A DNA stretch of 31,946 nucleotides from Hypsibius dujardini (GCA_001579985.1 LRSR01006096.1:1-31946), one strand, 5' to 3'. Shown: positions 9,955-21,374, counted from the stretch's first letter. Program-made: numbers and translations. Notes: generated by a model from the sequence alone, not told the origin.

Positions 9955-12052
9955 ACCAGTCCTCTTCCGCTTCCGATCTTGGACGTGTTCAAGGATGAAA
10001 AAAATCCTTTAATCGAGCTAGTTTATCCGGTACCTGTACGTCACCAGCATTGACCGACTGAAGCTGTTTGTATGCTTTCAGTATCGTATTTTTTCCTGTT
10101 CAGTTCTTTCTAATCTGAATAACACAAGAACGTAGGAGTCTTGGTTCCTTCACATGCATACAAACAGTGCAGGTGTAATTCTGTATTTCCGTTCACCGGG
10201 GAGAAACCTGACCCTCTTTGGCCCGAACAACCTTTTTTTGTTGTCGCACGTGAAAGTTGCCTACCTCAAACCCTCATGTGTCTTCCTTTAGTCTCCGCAC
10301 ATATGACGCGGCTGAAAATGTTGACCGAATAGGAAGTATTGTTTTCTCATTCGGTGATCCATGAAGGTCCTTAATTGAATTGCAAAGGCAAGCCAGGCAA
10401 GCAGCTTATTTTCAAGTGGTGTCAGAAGTTGGGTGTTGGGTTTCCTTGCGCTTTTTTGGCGCTTTTTTTGATCGGGTGCTGATGAGGCAAACACCACCCA
10501 GACATACGAACAGGTATACAGAGGCACTGTTCATGCGGCATGAGAGACGGCCCGGACACGTGGCGCTGAATGATTTTTTAAACGGCACACCCCGACGTTT
10601 TGCATTGCGTCTCATTCCGGACATTCTGTCTTTCAGACATCATGATTGACTGTCTGCTTTTGTACGTGCTGATTGAAACTAATCAAGTTCGGGCTGCGAC
10701 CTGGCTTGCCTACTTGCTTGCCTCCTGACAACTGTTTCACGATTGACCCAACGGCCTACATGAGAACTATGGAAAAACAAAAAGACGAAAAATGGAAAAC
10801 TAAAAAAGTCTTATTTAACGAAAAGTGAAACCACAGAAAAACTAAAATCTTCAAAATAGAGAAAAATATGAAAATTGAAAAAACTAAAAGTAAAAAACAC
10901 AGAAAACTAAAATTTCAGAATATATTAAAAGATAGCTTTTTCCTCGTTTTATCTGCTTTTAAAATGTGTTTTGACCCAAACCAAATGTAAAATAAGTACT
11001 AACAGACTCATTGTTAAGACACCCAAAAAATCAGAAATATTCAATTAATCGTGCACCACTAAATTGAGAGAGACCCATCAAAACCATCTTTTAAAAAAAT
11101 GTAAAACTTTTGAGACTCAAAGGTGGTGTACGGGTCCACGCTAATAACTTTCTCAGTTGTTGCGCGATTGGGATAATTTTAATTACATTAAAGAGCCAAA
11201 TTATTGCATCAATTTTTTTATTTAAAAAATAGTGTTGGTTGTTACATTTTAGGTCTCCAGTTTTGGTCTAAAGTTAGGGATGCAGATTAAAAAAACTAGC
11301 TGAACTTGACCCTGCGAGATTTTCTTTTTTCTCAAAACCAAATTTGCCGTCAAACTGATTTTTTTCTGTTGCATGGGATAGCCCCATCAAAGTACTACAA
11401 CATATGTGTTTTAACTTTTTGTTGCTCACGCTCTGCTTTGAGAAATGCGAACCAGTTTTGATCAGGGTCAGCGAACTTGGCAAAGTCTACCATTAGCCAG
11501 GCCACGCTTAATTTTTAGGTGCTGCCACAAACCAATGCATAGCACCTGCCCTGCTCCTGCCCCAACGTCGATCCAAGCAAATGTTTCACCGACCTATAGG
11601 TCTTCTTCCGAAATACAGCATTATTTGTTTTTATCAGTTCATATAGGGTTACATTCAGCAGTTTTAGTGTAGTGCCAAAAGTTCTTCCGCACCCGGTAAT
11701 AGTAGACAATCACCTAGGCAATATTCAGGTCCAATAATAGTAATTCAAATTATGGTATTGGTTTATTTGTCCAGATCTGTTCTTGAAACATGCGTCGTTT
11801 CGTTTGGTTGACCGATTTCTGTCGCCCCAGTTTAGTTATCTAGTAATGTCTACGTCAAACCACAATACCGTAGCATCAGCTTATGCGAGTGCAGAAAAGG
11901 GAAATTGGCAGTACCGGTTTATATTGACTTACTAACCTTGTAGCTGTAACATTACTGACCGGCAGCATTGCCCAATTTTATGCAAGGCCACTTCGAGCTG
12001 CTCTTTCGGAGCGACAGGGGATAAAAGACAAGCGGACGAGGAGAGCGCTAGT
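9955..12052. other. Long non-coding stretch with an A-rich low-complexity block
   Basis: Several overlapping short open frames on both strands (for example 10380-10649) carry no recognisable domain. The interval 10765-10920 is A-rich, with recurring AAAACTAAAA-like units. No gene could be supported. Confidence 0.4.
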
Positions 12053-12261
12053 ATGCCCAAGGAGAGACCTTGCTCTGTTACTGTACTGTTACTGCTGGCG
12101 CTTCGGTATTTGCGACGTCACTATACACAGTTTGTATCCGTTGGATGGCGTTCAAGCCCGATTCCAAGCATTCCATTGCAGCCATTACATGCTCCATCTA
12201 CCGTGGATCATGCACTGTTTTATTTTCATATCTGTGTCGCAGTAGCACTAACTGTTTTGAC
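12053..12261 (+). CDS. Weak candidate first exon, unknown gene
   Basis: ATG at 12053 opens a frame (MPKERPCSVTVLLLLALRYL...) with a hydrophobic run at residues 9-17. It runs to a full-consensus donor, TTTGAC/GTAAGT, after 12261. A TATA-like GATAAAAG lies about 30 bases before the ATG. A second frame over the same DNA is also open, and no following exon was found on the plus strand, so this may be chance. Confidence 0.15.
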
Positions 12262-13809
12262 GTAAGTGTCATGTTTTGTTTTTAAGCCGCCTTCTGGAAT
12301 TTCATTTATTAAATTATATTTTAAATTTGAATTATAAAGATGAAGTTCAAACTAAATTAAAACAGAATAAAATGCACTATTTTGGGAATTTCAAATGATC
12401 TTTTAAATTAATATCTAAACAACGCGGCTGTTGTTAATCTCCAGATTTGAAGTATTTTAAATTGTTTATAAAATTAATCGAAACGGCACTACAGAGTACT
12501 GATACTCTGACTGCCTGGAAATGGACCGAGAAGAACGAACGCCGAACCCTTCCAAAGACAGCAGTCGTGGTGCTTGAATAGGGAAACTGGACCGTCGAAT
12601 TACGTCTTTAACTGACCCTTGCAGTAATGGCGTTTGTTGCGCCTTTTAACCTAGGACACAACGTGCAAATAAGTTTAGCCCAGTGAGAAGGTGTGCGAAT
12701 GCGCATAATGGATCATTGTACAGAATCTGTGGTAGTTTAGTTTAAGTCTTATTCATTAGCTGTCTATTTTGTCTGGTTTTTCCCAGTAAAATTATTGGTG
12801 ACAAAAACCTTTACTTCTGAGACAAAAAACACTAAACAAACTAAAGCTGAAAAAATTAGTCATTGAAACTTTTAGGTTAGTTTTAATTTTAGCTTAGTTT
12901 TGCCGTCCCTATCGATCTGTGCTTCACTGATCTATTGAAACTGCTCCACTAGGTCCTCATTGCAGTTCGTGACCGGGTCAATTTGATGTGCTCCACGAAA
13001 TGCGAAAGATAAAAAAATCAGTGAGGAGGACTGACGATGTCACCGCAAATTGAAAGAGAATTCGCTGGGGTCAGCTGAACGCATCTAGGAGTTAAGAGTC
13101 GTCCGAGTATCTGCGGCATAGGTAGTTACACGATACCGGCGCTGGATGGCGGCATCAGTCGCAGGCGCAACAATATATCCGCATACTCCAGAGCTGAAAC
13201 GTGCTTCAATTTTTGTCACATATCGGACTTGAGCAGTAGTTAATTCATAATTTTTAAAATGATAAGCCAAAAAGTGCAGCAAGAGCACTTGTTAACAGAC
13301 AGAGATGTTACGGCCTGCATTGAGCATAAAAATGCCAGGGGTCATACCACGATCTGAAGGTACAGGCAGAAGGTACCCGCATTGGTTATGCCGGCATTTC
13401 AGGTATGAGAAATAGAGGTCCTATGTTTAATATTATCTTCCGCCTTTCAGAGAAAGAGTGAGAAAGAGTGAGCCGAGAATATTCTTGCCGATCGGTGAAG
13501 CAGTGGATCACATATAAAAGACTGATACCGATGGATTAAGATCCATCATAAAAGCGTCGCACGGTAGAAAACTGGGACTTTGGAAAAAACCAAGACCGGC
13601 TTTTATTTTAGTCTGGAACTTGTGGAGTAGTTGGCATATACGCAGATGACTGATGTGGTTAATTGACATACCGTAGTATCCTTTCCTCATGTTGGCTTCT
13701 CAATTCGCTACGTACTCTTATAAAATATAACAGTAGAATACTTAGAAGTGTTTAAAGCTAGAAAATTAAAATTCATATTGTTTTTAATAAATAATTGAAT
13801 TTTTGCTGT
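12262..13809. other. Non-coding stretch, nothing recognised
   Basis: AT-rich DNA downstream of the syntaxin gene, which is read from the minus strand. It includes a TTAGTTTTGCCGTCCCTA motif at 12894-12911 that recurs at 15734-15751 with two changes, and a short GAGAAAGA-type repeat near 13450. No coding signal. Confidence 0.4.
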
Positions 13810-13815
13810 TTTATT
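13810..13815 (-). terminator. Poly(A) signal AATAAA, syntaxin gene
   Basis: AATAAA on the minus strand, 115 bases beyond the syntaxin stop codon. It is the nearest such hexamer seen, but this DNA is AT-rich and the assignment is tentative. Confidence 0.35.
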
Positions 13816-13929
13816 TTTTCAGCATCACTAGACCTGGTGCTGCATCTTTAACCCGTGTTGCTTTTCTCTTGTACAGTATATTGACAGTATAATGTGCTTA
13901 ATATGAAACAGTATTAAACAGTAATATGT

Positions 13930-16615
13930 CTAATGCGAAGCAGCACTCAGAAGAAAGGCGGTACGATTAGAGTCCTTGTCAAAGACAACGCATTTGTAGC
14001 GGTACGATGACTCGGAAGAGGACGAAGCATTATCGATCATGTCCAGACCCACTTTAACGCTTCCATCGCAGACTTGTCCTCCCGAGAGTACGATGAACAT
14101 CAATATTACGAAGATAAGAAATCCGACGACGCCGAACAGGACCAACGACTTTATATCCATCTTTAAATGAGCGAAATAAGACATTAAAGTATAAGAGTGA
14201 GAAGCCAGCTTTGCTAAGAGCGTTGTATGACGTCAGTTTCGTACCCGTCGTTGCAGTCGCTCTTCGGCGAGCATTCGATCCTCGAGATCGTCAGCGGTTA
14301 GGACGGGTGCTATGGGGTGGTCCGCTGTGGCTTGCTCCAGTTCATCAATCCGATCCAAAAGATCTGCCTGAGTAAAATATGAATTACCATAATTGTAGGA
14401 TTGCTGCATATTTAAAACTTTTTGAAACTCTATTCTAACAGATCAGTTAGGTGTTTTTCGTATTTTTATTTAATTTTTTTTATTGTAATTAAATAATCTT
14501 CGAATCCAATCATGTCATGATTAAAATTAAAACTTAAGAAAAAAAGTGCAAAACAGCCGAGACGATAAATCAAGCAGAATACAATTTCAAACCCCATAGC
14601 AGAAATGTGTGTTTTTTTGCGAAAAAGTTGGTGATTTTAGGAAGTTCGTCCGAAAAGCGCGGTGGAAAACGAAAGATGCGTTTCACGAGCCAGAATTAAA
14701 TTAGGAGAAGAAAGACAGACTGATACCTGGCCTTCTACGAGACAAGCGAGGTCTTCGAACATGCGCCGCAGTTCGTGAAGACTGATGCCGAGATTTTTCA
14801 GGCCGGTGATTTCGCTCTCCATTTGTTCCAGATTATCAGCTTGCCGAGCGTTGCTACCGTGTATGGAAATCACCGACGTCCCTGCAAAGGCAAATCCGTT
14901 AATTATTTCCATCGTTGCACAAAATAATTTCAATTTAATAATCATTTAATTTAATTTAAGATGTCCGCGGGGAAACTCCAGATTGAAAAGAGGGGCAAAA
15001 AAACAGATAAAAAACGGCACATACGTCGAGATGTTTGTGACTTTTCCAGAGTCCGTTGCCATTGCACAAAGTGCAGTTCCGAATCGAGATAGCTCGCCAT
15101 CATGCGGGAGAGACTTTCTATGAAAGTGTTATACTAAAAGCGTAAAGGAACTCGTTTCAAACCCTCAGTCTCCTTACAATAATATATATATATTATAAAA
15201 ATGTCCAACTGACCTGACGACGGCGGACCGCAGGGTCCATACTTAATATACCGCGTTTTCCCGCTGACTGAATATCCAGTTTAATGCCTGTCAAGGTGCA
15301 GATAAAATTAGCCGGTGAACGCATTTTCATCACCTCCTACAACTTTATTATAGCACAAGCCCAACTAAAGCACTACTAAAATAAGTCAACTGATTAATTT
15401 AATCAACTCAGCTCTAGTTAATAAATATTAATTATTAGATTATATTAATTAGATTAGATTGTATTAGTTACAATAATAGTATTAATAATAATTGCATTAT
15501 TTAGATAAATAAAACCAACACTGTTGGTTTAGTTATTATCCAATGAATCAGTCCAAACAAATTGGTTCATTTTCATTTTCCATTTAAATCTTCATTGAAT
15601 AAAATGTTTATTCACTTTTTTGAGAAATTAAAAAATATAAAACAAAACAGATTTGTCAATAATATATTAACATATATAGTAAGAGTTTTAGTTTTGTTTT
15701 ATTGTAGCTTCAGTTTATTTTTTTTAGTTCGGTTTAGTTTTGCCATCACTAGACCAATCTCGCTTACTCTGGATTTGATACCGCGTGACCTTGCAGAGCT
15801 CCTCAATCTCCTGCACAATGCCGTGGTGTTCGTGACGTTTCGACAGCACATACTCCACATACGCGTCGTCATCGTCCACCGGGGCGCTCTGGTAGATCCT
15901 CTCCAGTGCCGCAATCTTCATTTCCAGTTGGGCCACACCATGCGAAATTAAGTCCACCTACAGCAAATGACAATTGAGGAATACCAAAAAAAACTTTGTC
16001 GAATAATAAAAATTGAAATCGTGTGGAGATTTGCCTTATCAATGAAGACTTGCACCGAAGTGCGACGTTCGTATTGCGGCTCCTTTTGCGGCAGCGTTGA
16101 GAGTTGAGGGGGTAGTAAGGGTTCCGAGACGCCATCATGGGTAGGTGGATGATGATAATCGGTGACGGTGACTCCTTCCGGGATCGCACTGAGTTTGCGC
16201 CGTTTAGCCTCAAGAACGTTCGCAACACTCTGTTTCCGACGCTCCTCCGTGCAAGCCTGAATTAAGGCATGCACGGAATCCCGGTGCTGCAATAACAACG
16301 GGATCTCAATGCTTCAAATGATGCAGTAGTCTAATACGCCTCTGTGATATATTGCTCATTTCTATATGTTACTAATTTTACATATTGATTATTTTTATAT
16401 ACTGATTGCTAATTTTTATTAACTGATCATTTTTATTCATTGCTAATTTGTACATATAACTAATTTTTGACCCCACTACTTACTTATTAAATTTAAATTA
16501 ATTCTTGTTTAAGAAAATATGATTTTGATCTGAAGTAACCGGTATTAATATGATCTGAAAGTTCTAACCGTACAATTCGGGCCGGAGGATGCGCAAAGCG
16601 GACGGTTCGTTTCAT
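13930..16615 (-). CDS. Syntaxin (Qa-SNARE) with an atypical C-terminal tail
   Basis: Membrane-fusion t-SNARE. Exons (minus strand): 16615-16574 (start exon, tentative), 16286-16056, 15957-15768, 15287-15214, 15133-15025, 14881-14727, 14367-14245, 14160-13930; 384 residues if all are right. All joins keep phase. Exons 3-5 form the N-terminal helical (Habc-like) region (GVAQLEMKIAALERIYQSAP; GIVQEIEELCKVTRYQIQS; RRRQYNTFIESLSRMMASYL). Exon 6 holds the SNARE motif with LHELRRMFEDLACLVEGQ; Gln267 is the expected zero-layer glutamine of a Qa-SNARE. Exon 7 continues as DLLDRIDELEQ, then HPIAP puts two prolines where the helix should go on. Residues 313-333 form one membrane span (SLVLFGVVGFLIFVILMFIVL minus its last residue). 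About 50 residues then follow beyond the membrane, with Cys339, Cys367 and glycosylation sites NAS (352) and NRT (373); most syntaxins end at the membrane. The last acceptor (TTTAAAG/ATG) and the first exon (donor ATT/GTACGG) are the weakest calls. The exact syntaxin subtype is not clear. Confidence 0.78.
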
Positions 16616-17263
16616 CGTGTGACGGAAATGAAAATATCTCTCAAGCAGAAGCCCAACCTGCGGGAGTTAATATAAAGTCCTATAGCATTGGCTCAGATGG
16701 ATATAAAATGAAAGTCATGGAAAACAATGATGGCATGGAAATTGCGTCGCACTCGGAGTTCTCTCCAAAGTTTGGAATAGATAGACAGTATATTATTAAA
16801 TAACAAGGCCTGCTCCTTCAACGGACATCTGGTTCAGTACTGGATCTTTCGATTACGATACCGACTAGAGGGTTTATGGCCATGTTATTGTTATTATGTC
16901 CTTCCGTTTCAGCAGTCACAGAACTTTCCGTTAAGGGTCTCATTTTCCCGATAAAGAACCTCTAAAAACCCGTCCGTTGGAGCCGTACTGCCACAACTCT
17001 CCACTCAACAAAAACAGCCGTAACCCTTCTCGTCACCGAAACTCACTCAGATTTTATTGATTTGGAAATTTGAAGAAATGTTTTTTATGTACTAATGCAG
17101 ATCTCTTGCCTCAGTTATTGTATGTTCCAGCTGAGAAATAATAATACCAGTAAGAAAAAATTCCAATGGTTAATTTGGCACGCCAATGACGGACTGAACT
17201 GGATATCCAGTTCTTGCACACATTGCCAGCTTGAAGAAATACAACAACAGAAATGCCCGTGGC
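16616..17263. other. Non-coding stretch, upstream of the syntaxin gene
   Basis: Expected to hold the syntaxin promoter (minus strand). I see no TATA box in a convincing place and no gene. Confidence 0.35.
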
Positions 17264-17960
17264 TTAGTGCGAGGTCTTGTAAGCAAGATAGGACTCTCGG
17301 GTGTAAAACATCAGCTGCAATCTCACTTTAACATTGCTAATGGCAATGTCCTTTAAGTACGTCACCTCCGGATTGGCAGGCGCACCCCATTTGTAGTGCA
17401 GAGCACTGAAAAGTGCCTCCAGGTCCTCCAGCATTTCCTGACCATCCAGCACTCTTGCAAACGACATGATTGTGCTGGCCCTTCTTTCTCGCGTGTGTGA
17501 CGCACAGCGCCATATTCTTACTTTCGTCCATCCTCATGAACACCATCCACGGGTCCCAAGGACACCATCCACGGGCAGTTCCACAACAGTGGACGATCCG
17601 CCAGAGCCTCCAACTCCTCCTCCCACGAAAGCGCATCGATAAGACAAAACGATGACTCTTCAAATCTGACGGAAAACACGACGTCTTCTAGTACATGGAG
17701 GACAAACTGGCAGGTGCGCCGCATGAGATCCGACAGAAGTTCCAGGTTGCACATCGCAGGTCGCTGCTCACGTTATCGCCAGGCCCTCTACGTTTGCGAT
17801 GTGGCTGAACTGGAGGACAATGAAGACCCGCACTTCAGCCTGTTGTCGGAAATGCGATTCGAACCGAAGCCGGGGCTTCGCTATCGCATATTCCATCTGA
17901 TGAAATTTGAACTTGTAGAGCTGCGCTAATTCCGCTCTCGACAGGATATTGTCCTATAAT
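17264..17960 (-). pseudogene. Frame-broken coding-like region, unidentified protein
   Basis: Minus-strand pieces look protein-like in successive frames. After a good acceptor (TTGATTATAG) at about 17957 comes DNILSRAELAQLYKFKFHQ... to NVEGLAI near 17776. A one-base shift leads to MCNLELLSDLMRRTCQFVL... and LIDALSWEEELEALADRPLL near 17590. A third frame gives FARVLDGQEMLEDLEALF...HYKWGAPANPEV, ending at a stop at 17264. A 14-bp unit (ACACCATCCACGGG) is repeated at a 22-bp period (17540-17575), which would by itself shift the frame. A 47-base intron (donor AAA/GTAAGA, acceptor GGCCAG) could alternatively bridge the last two pieces. On the plus strand an overlapping frame of about 130 codons ends at 17929 (RFEPKPGLRYRIF), so even the strand is not certain. 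I do not recognise the family. Confidence 0.3.
17540..17575. repeat. 22-bp-period tandem duplication
   Basis: ACACCATCCACGGG occurs at 17540-17553 and again at 17562-17575, separated by TCCCAAGG. Because 22 is not a multiple of three, gain of one copy shifts any reading frame crossing it. Confidence 0.85.
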
Positions 17961-18669
17961 CAACAAAATATCACTATACTTCTACCCTTCCCCTTTTACG
18001 AATGCGCACCCTTTGAATTAATTACAAAATTTAATTGGAATGCATAACAGTTATAATAACTGCGCCTAAATTTTTTCTCTTGATTTTTTTTTGTATCGAG
18101 ATCGTTATATTTGTAGTCGGTACGATATCAAGATAAAAACCTGAATTGCTGTAATTACAGCAATTCAGTCTACGGCGTCTAGTTCGAAAGCAAAAGTGAA
18201 AAAACACGGCGACTCAAGTTCATTCAATCCCAAAATGAGAAATTTGGGAAGGTTTTTGGTAATGTCCATCTCGATACACTAGGTAAATTATAACCCTGAA
18301 TTTTGGATGTAACAAATATGAGTGTCCATCCAAAAAGTTCAAAATTTAGTAAATCAGTCAAAATTCGTCTAATAAAGTTTTCAAACGAACGTCCAAATGG
18401 GATAAGAAGACCTGATGACGTCACGTGACGTATGTTGAAAAAAACACATAAAAAAGCAAAGTTTGCAAACCCAAACTATTTCTGTAGAAAAACATATTGG
18501 AAGATGAAAACAATTCTTTCCTGCTTACACGTTCGGCGATCCGGCTTGAGTTTTCAACGAAAACAAAGCGCTGGATTGCCCTTAACAACAAGTTAAAAAC
18601 TAATTTGAGCGAAACTGGATCTTATCAGTCGATAACGGATTGATTTGGTCTTCCCCGCCCCTGACATGT
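17961..18669. other. Non-coding stretch containing a perfect 28-bp palindrome
   Basis: AT-rich DNA with no gene signal. The perfect palindrome lies at 18141-18168, with half-site CTGAATTGCTGTAA. Confidence 0.5.
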
Positions 18670-18883
18670 CCTCTGTCAACTTTTTCAGCTTGAGCGAACA
18701 AACTAATGCGCGAACGGTAGACCAGCGAATGACCAAGTGAACGGCAATAAGTAAACTGCGGTTGTATATGGAACAACGAGAGACGGCTCCGCTCCACGCT
18801 CAATGCGTTTGGCTTCCTTGCCCTTGCCCATTTTAATTCCTCCGTTAAGTCGGGAGCGATCTTATTGCATCCCGACTCGATCT
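18670..18883. repeat. Direct duplication, unit 1 (214 bp)
   Basis: Starts CCTCTGTCAACTTT and ends CATCCCGACTCGATCT. Unit 2 at 18991-19218 repeats it in the same orientation with two small insertions. Near the right end of each unit, AGTCGGGA and TCCCGACT form an 8-bp hairpin around a 14-base loop (18849-18878 here). On the minus strand each unit has an ATG with MGKxKEAKRIER, but the frames differ afterwards, so coding is unlikely. Confidence 0.8.
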
Positions 18884-18990
18884 TTTATTGATCTATTATT
18901 GAATAGCGTGGCTAGGTTTGTTTTCTTTTTCAAGTACTCTTTTTTAACATAATTATTTATTCTTCAGTTTTTATCAAGCTTAAACATAAA

Positions 18991-19218
18991 CCTCTGTCAA
19001 CTTTGTTAGCTAGAGCGAACAAACAAGTGCGCGAACGCTAGACGAGCGCCTCAGCGAATGGCCAAGTGAACGGCAATAAGTAAACTGCGGTTGTATGTGG
19101 AACAATGAGAGACGGCTCCGTTCCATGCGTTCCGCTCAATACGTTTGGCTTCTTTGTCTTTACCCATTTTAATTTTCCCCCAAGTTGGGAGCGATCTTAT
19201 TGCATCCCGACTCGATCT
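18991..19218. repeat. Direct duplication, unit 2 (228 bp)
   Basis: Second unit of the pair with 18670-18883. The spacer is 107 bp. Extra bases relative to unit 1 lie near GACGAGCGCCTCAG and near the TTCCATGCGTTCC segment. Its terminal hairpin has one G-T change (AGTTGGGA with TCCCGACT). Confidence 0.8.
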
Positions 19219-19961
19219 ATTTAATCAGCCCATTAGTAACAAAATCGTACGTTATGCTAATGTTTGCCGGCATCGCACGGTATCGTACCGACTACCGACC
19301 GTCCAAATGTCCTTTACATCGGTGGATCGAAATTTTGAAACTTCCTGGTCCCACTTTTTAGCCAATATACGTCTGACGACCCGAGAGAGGGCTCGCTCCC
19401 TTCGTGTATCTGCGTCATGGAACCAATAATGTCGGTGATTGCACTGGACGATTGTTTTGACATTGTTGGTGGCAAGTGATTTCATGAGATAACTGGCGGG
19501 CGTGTAGGAACAAGGTGACATGCGTTCATTCAATGACGAATTAACATCTTTTGCAAAGGTTGTCCCCGTTCCGTGTTCAAAGCTGAAGAACGTACGACCA
19601 CTTTCGCAGCAAGGTGAAGCTCAATTCGATGCGTTCATAGCGTTGCTTTACCTCATCGACTAGACCGTGGTGACTGGAGCCCAGCAGCGTAAAGCCTTTT
19701 CCATGTTCCCGCAAAATCACGCCACCCATGGTAGGATAGTTTACACTGGTGCAAAGTACGTACAATTGATACCGGGGCTCAGGCTCCGAGTCACCCTCCC
19801 CTTCCCAGTGACGGATTCGTCATTAGGCCAACCGGGCTGTTGGCGCCCTCCCGCGGCGTCCAAAATGTTTGGCCCGGGAGGGGGCAAAATGTTTTAGACT
19901 TTTAACATGTTGAAGCTAGCCCCTCCCTTGGCCCGGCAGAGGGGGGGGGGTTGGCAAAGAT
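19219..19961. other. Stretch with short open frames, no supported gene
   Basis: Two minus-strand frames, 19577-19765 (GGVILREHGKGFTLLGSSHH, then a possible donor GATGAG/GTAAAG) and 19252-19533 (93 codons), look mildly protein-like. They do not join in phase convincingly and match no family I know. A G run lies at 19941-19950. Confidence 0.3.
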
Positions 19962-20310
19962 GGCTTAGGCTACAAGTCCTCCTCTTCTTCCCCTTTTTGT
20001 CCCCTCTCATTATCGGTTTTTTCGATGTTGGCCGTTATTCCCTTATTTGACAAATTAAAGAAATTTGTTAGAATCCTTTAAGTTTCCTTCTCACAAAAAA
20101 TGAAAAACCCTAAATGTTGGATCATGTCTACGCGAGTGTTACGCAGAAAAACAAAGCGTCCTCTTTTTCTTCACCCCTTGAGTTTTGCTCACAGTATTTA
20201 CTTGACCGATGTACAAATGTTGGGGTTTTATACATGGAGATTAAGGAACAGATGGGCCTTCAAAAATGATCAAGTTTGTTATAATCACTCAATGGGACTT
20301 TGGTCAGCAC
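19962..20310. mobile_element. Transposon family M1, copy 2 (right end missing)
   Basis: The left end GGCTTAGGCTACAAGTCC matches the terminal repeat of the copy at 621-1011. The body is alignable through AAATTTGTTAGAATCC, ACGCAGAAAAACAAAGCGTC-type sequence and TTCAAAAATGATCAAGTTTG. The C-rich right terminal repeat is absent, so the copy is truncated near 20310. Confidence 0.6.
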
Positions 20311-21325
20311 CAGAGATGTACATCTCCGGAAAAAGCAAGTCTTATATATATACCAGTTCTTATATTTATACCAGTTTATTATATACCAGTTCAGCTCCCA
20401 AAAGTATGATAATCTTAATTATTGAATTCTCTTAATGACCATAGCGAAAGTGTCAAGCACAAAACTAATTAAGCCGGGGTTACAGTCAATGAGGTGAAGT
20501 GAGGCGATCGAGTCAAAATTCCTTTCTTTTGTGGTGAGTCGAAATTTACTGTTGCATAAGCTGCTTATAGTGTTGCATCGCAACACGCCCCAAAGGTTTG
20601 ATGAACTATGAAAGCTTCTCTGACAAGGCCCCCCCCCCACTCTCTGACCCAAAATGTCTTACTTCTCCTGCATTTAACAAATTTGTAAGGATATGTTCTT
20701 GCTCTTTCCGTTAAGAAAAGTGTGAGAAAATCTTACGAGGCGTGCAAAACAATACTTGAAATTGTTTCAACTTTTGACTCATGACTCACATGTTTTATTA
20801 TATTGGACATTTGGAAAACTCTTTTATATTTCATCAACTTTTTTAAAGTTTGATATGACTTAAATTTAATTTCGGCGCGTATAATTTGACATGCCAAGAA
20901 AGGATAATTCCGCACCCAGTCATTATACTGATTTCTTTTGTTGACACGTTACCTCTTTTCGCTTGTTCTTTCACAGGTTTTAAACACGTAGAAATATAGG
21001 CAATTCATCTGGCAATTAGAAAACTGAATGAACAAAATTTTAGATGTTAAGTGCGCCATTTGTAGAGCCTTCACTATAGAGACTTTTCTTGCATTTAATA
21101 ATAAAGAGGAAGAATATATATTCTGCTTATATAGAATCAGATCAGAATTAAATGCTATATTTATTTATTTATTTATAACGCAATCGGGCGATAATTAAAG
21201 TCCGGTTAGCTGATAACGAAGCGCCCTGTTGCGCTATACCACCAAGTAATATACCACCATAACTACATCGATGCAACTGCGAACCAAATGCCTCACAAGC
21301 ACTCTATCAGCCAATTGGTCCGCTC
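20311..21325. other. Non-coding AT-rich stretch
   Basis: Contains a small repeat of TATACCAGTT (20347-20390) and a poly-C run at 20630-20638. No gene or splice structure was seen. Confidence 0.4.
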
Positions 21326-21374
21326 GTCTGTCTGCCTGTCTGTCTGTCTGTCTGTCTGTCTGCCTGCCTGCCTG
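21326..21374. repeat. (TCTG/CCTG)n microsatellite
   Basis: About twelve tetranucleotide units. It lies 30 bases beyond the stop codon of the ankyrin-repeat gene, so probably within its 3' UTR or flank. The complementary unit CAGA occurs in two RGP1 introns. Confidence 0.9.

Noticed and set aside
10141-10332. TGEKP sequence that looks like a C2H2 zinc-finger linker
   Set aside because: No C-x2-C/H-x3-H pattern surrounds it in any frame, so it is likely chance.
15562-15951. 129-codon plus-strand open frame
   Set aside because: Half of it is antisense to syntaxin exon 3 and half is AT-rich intron; no domain.
18600-18840. Minus-strand ATG with MGKGKEAKRIERG, resembling a basic protein N-terminus
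   Set aside because: The second unit of the duplication shifts frame right after the shared residues and has no continuing exon, so coding is not supported.
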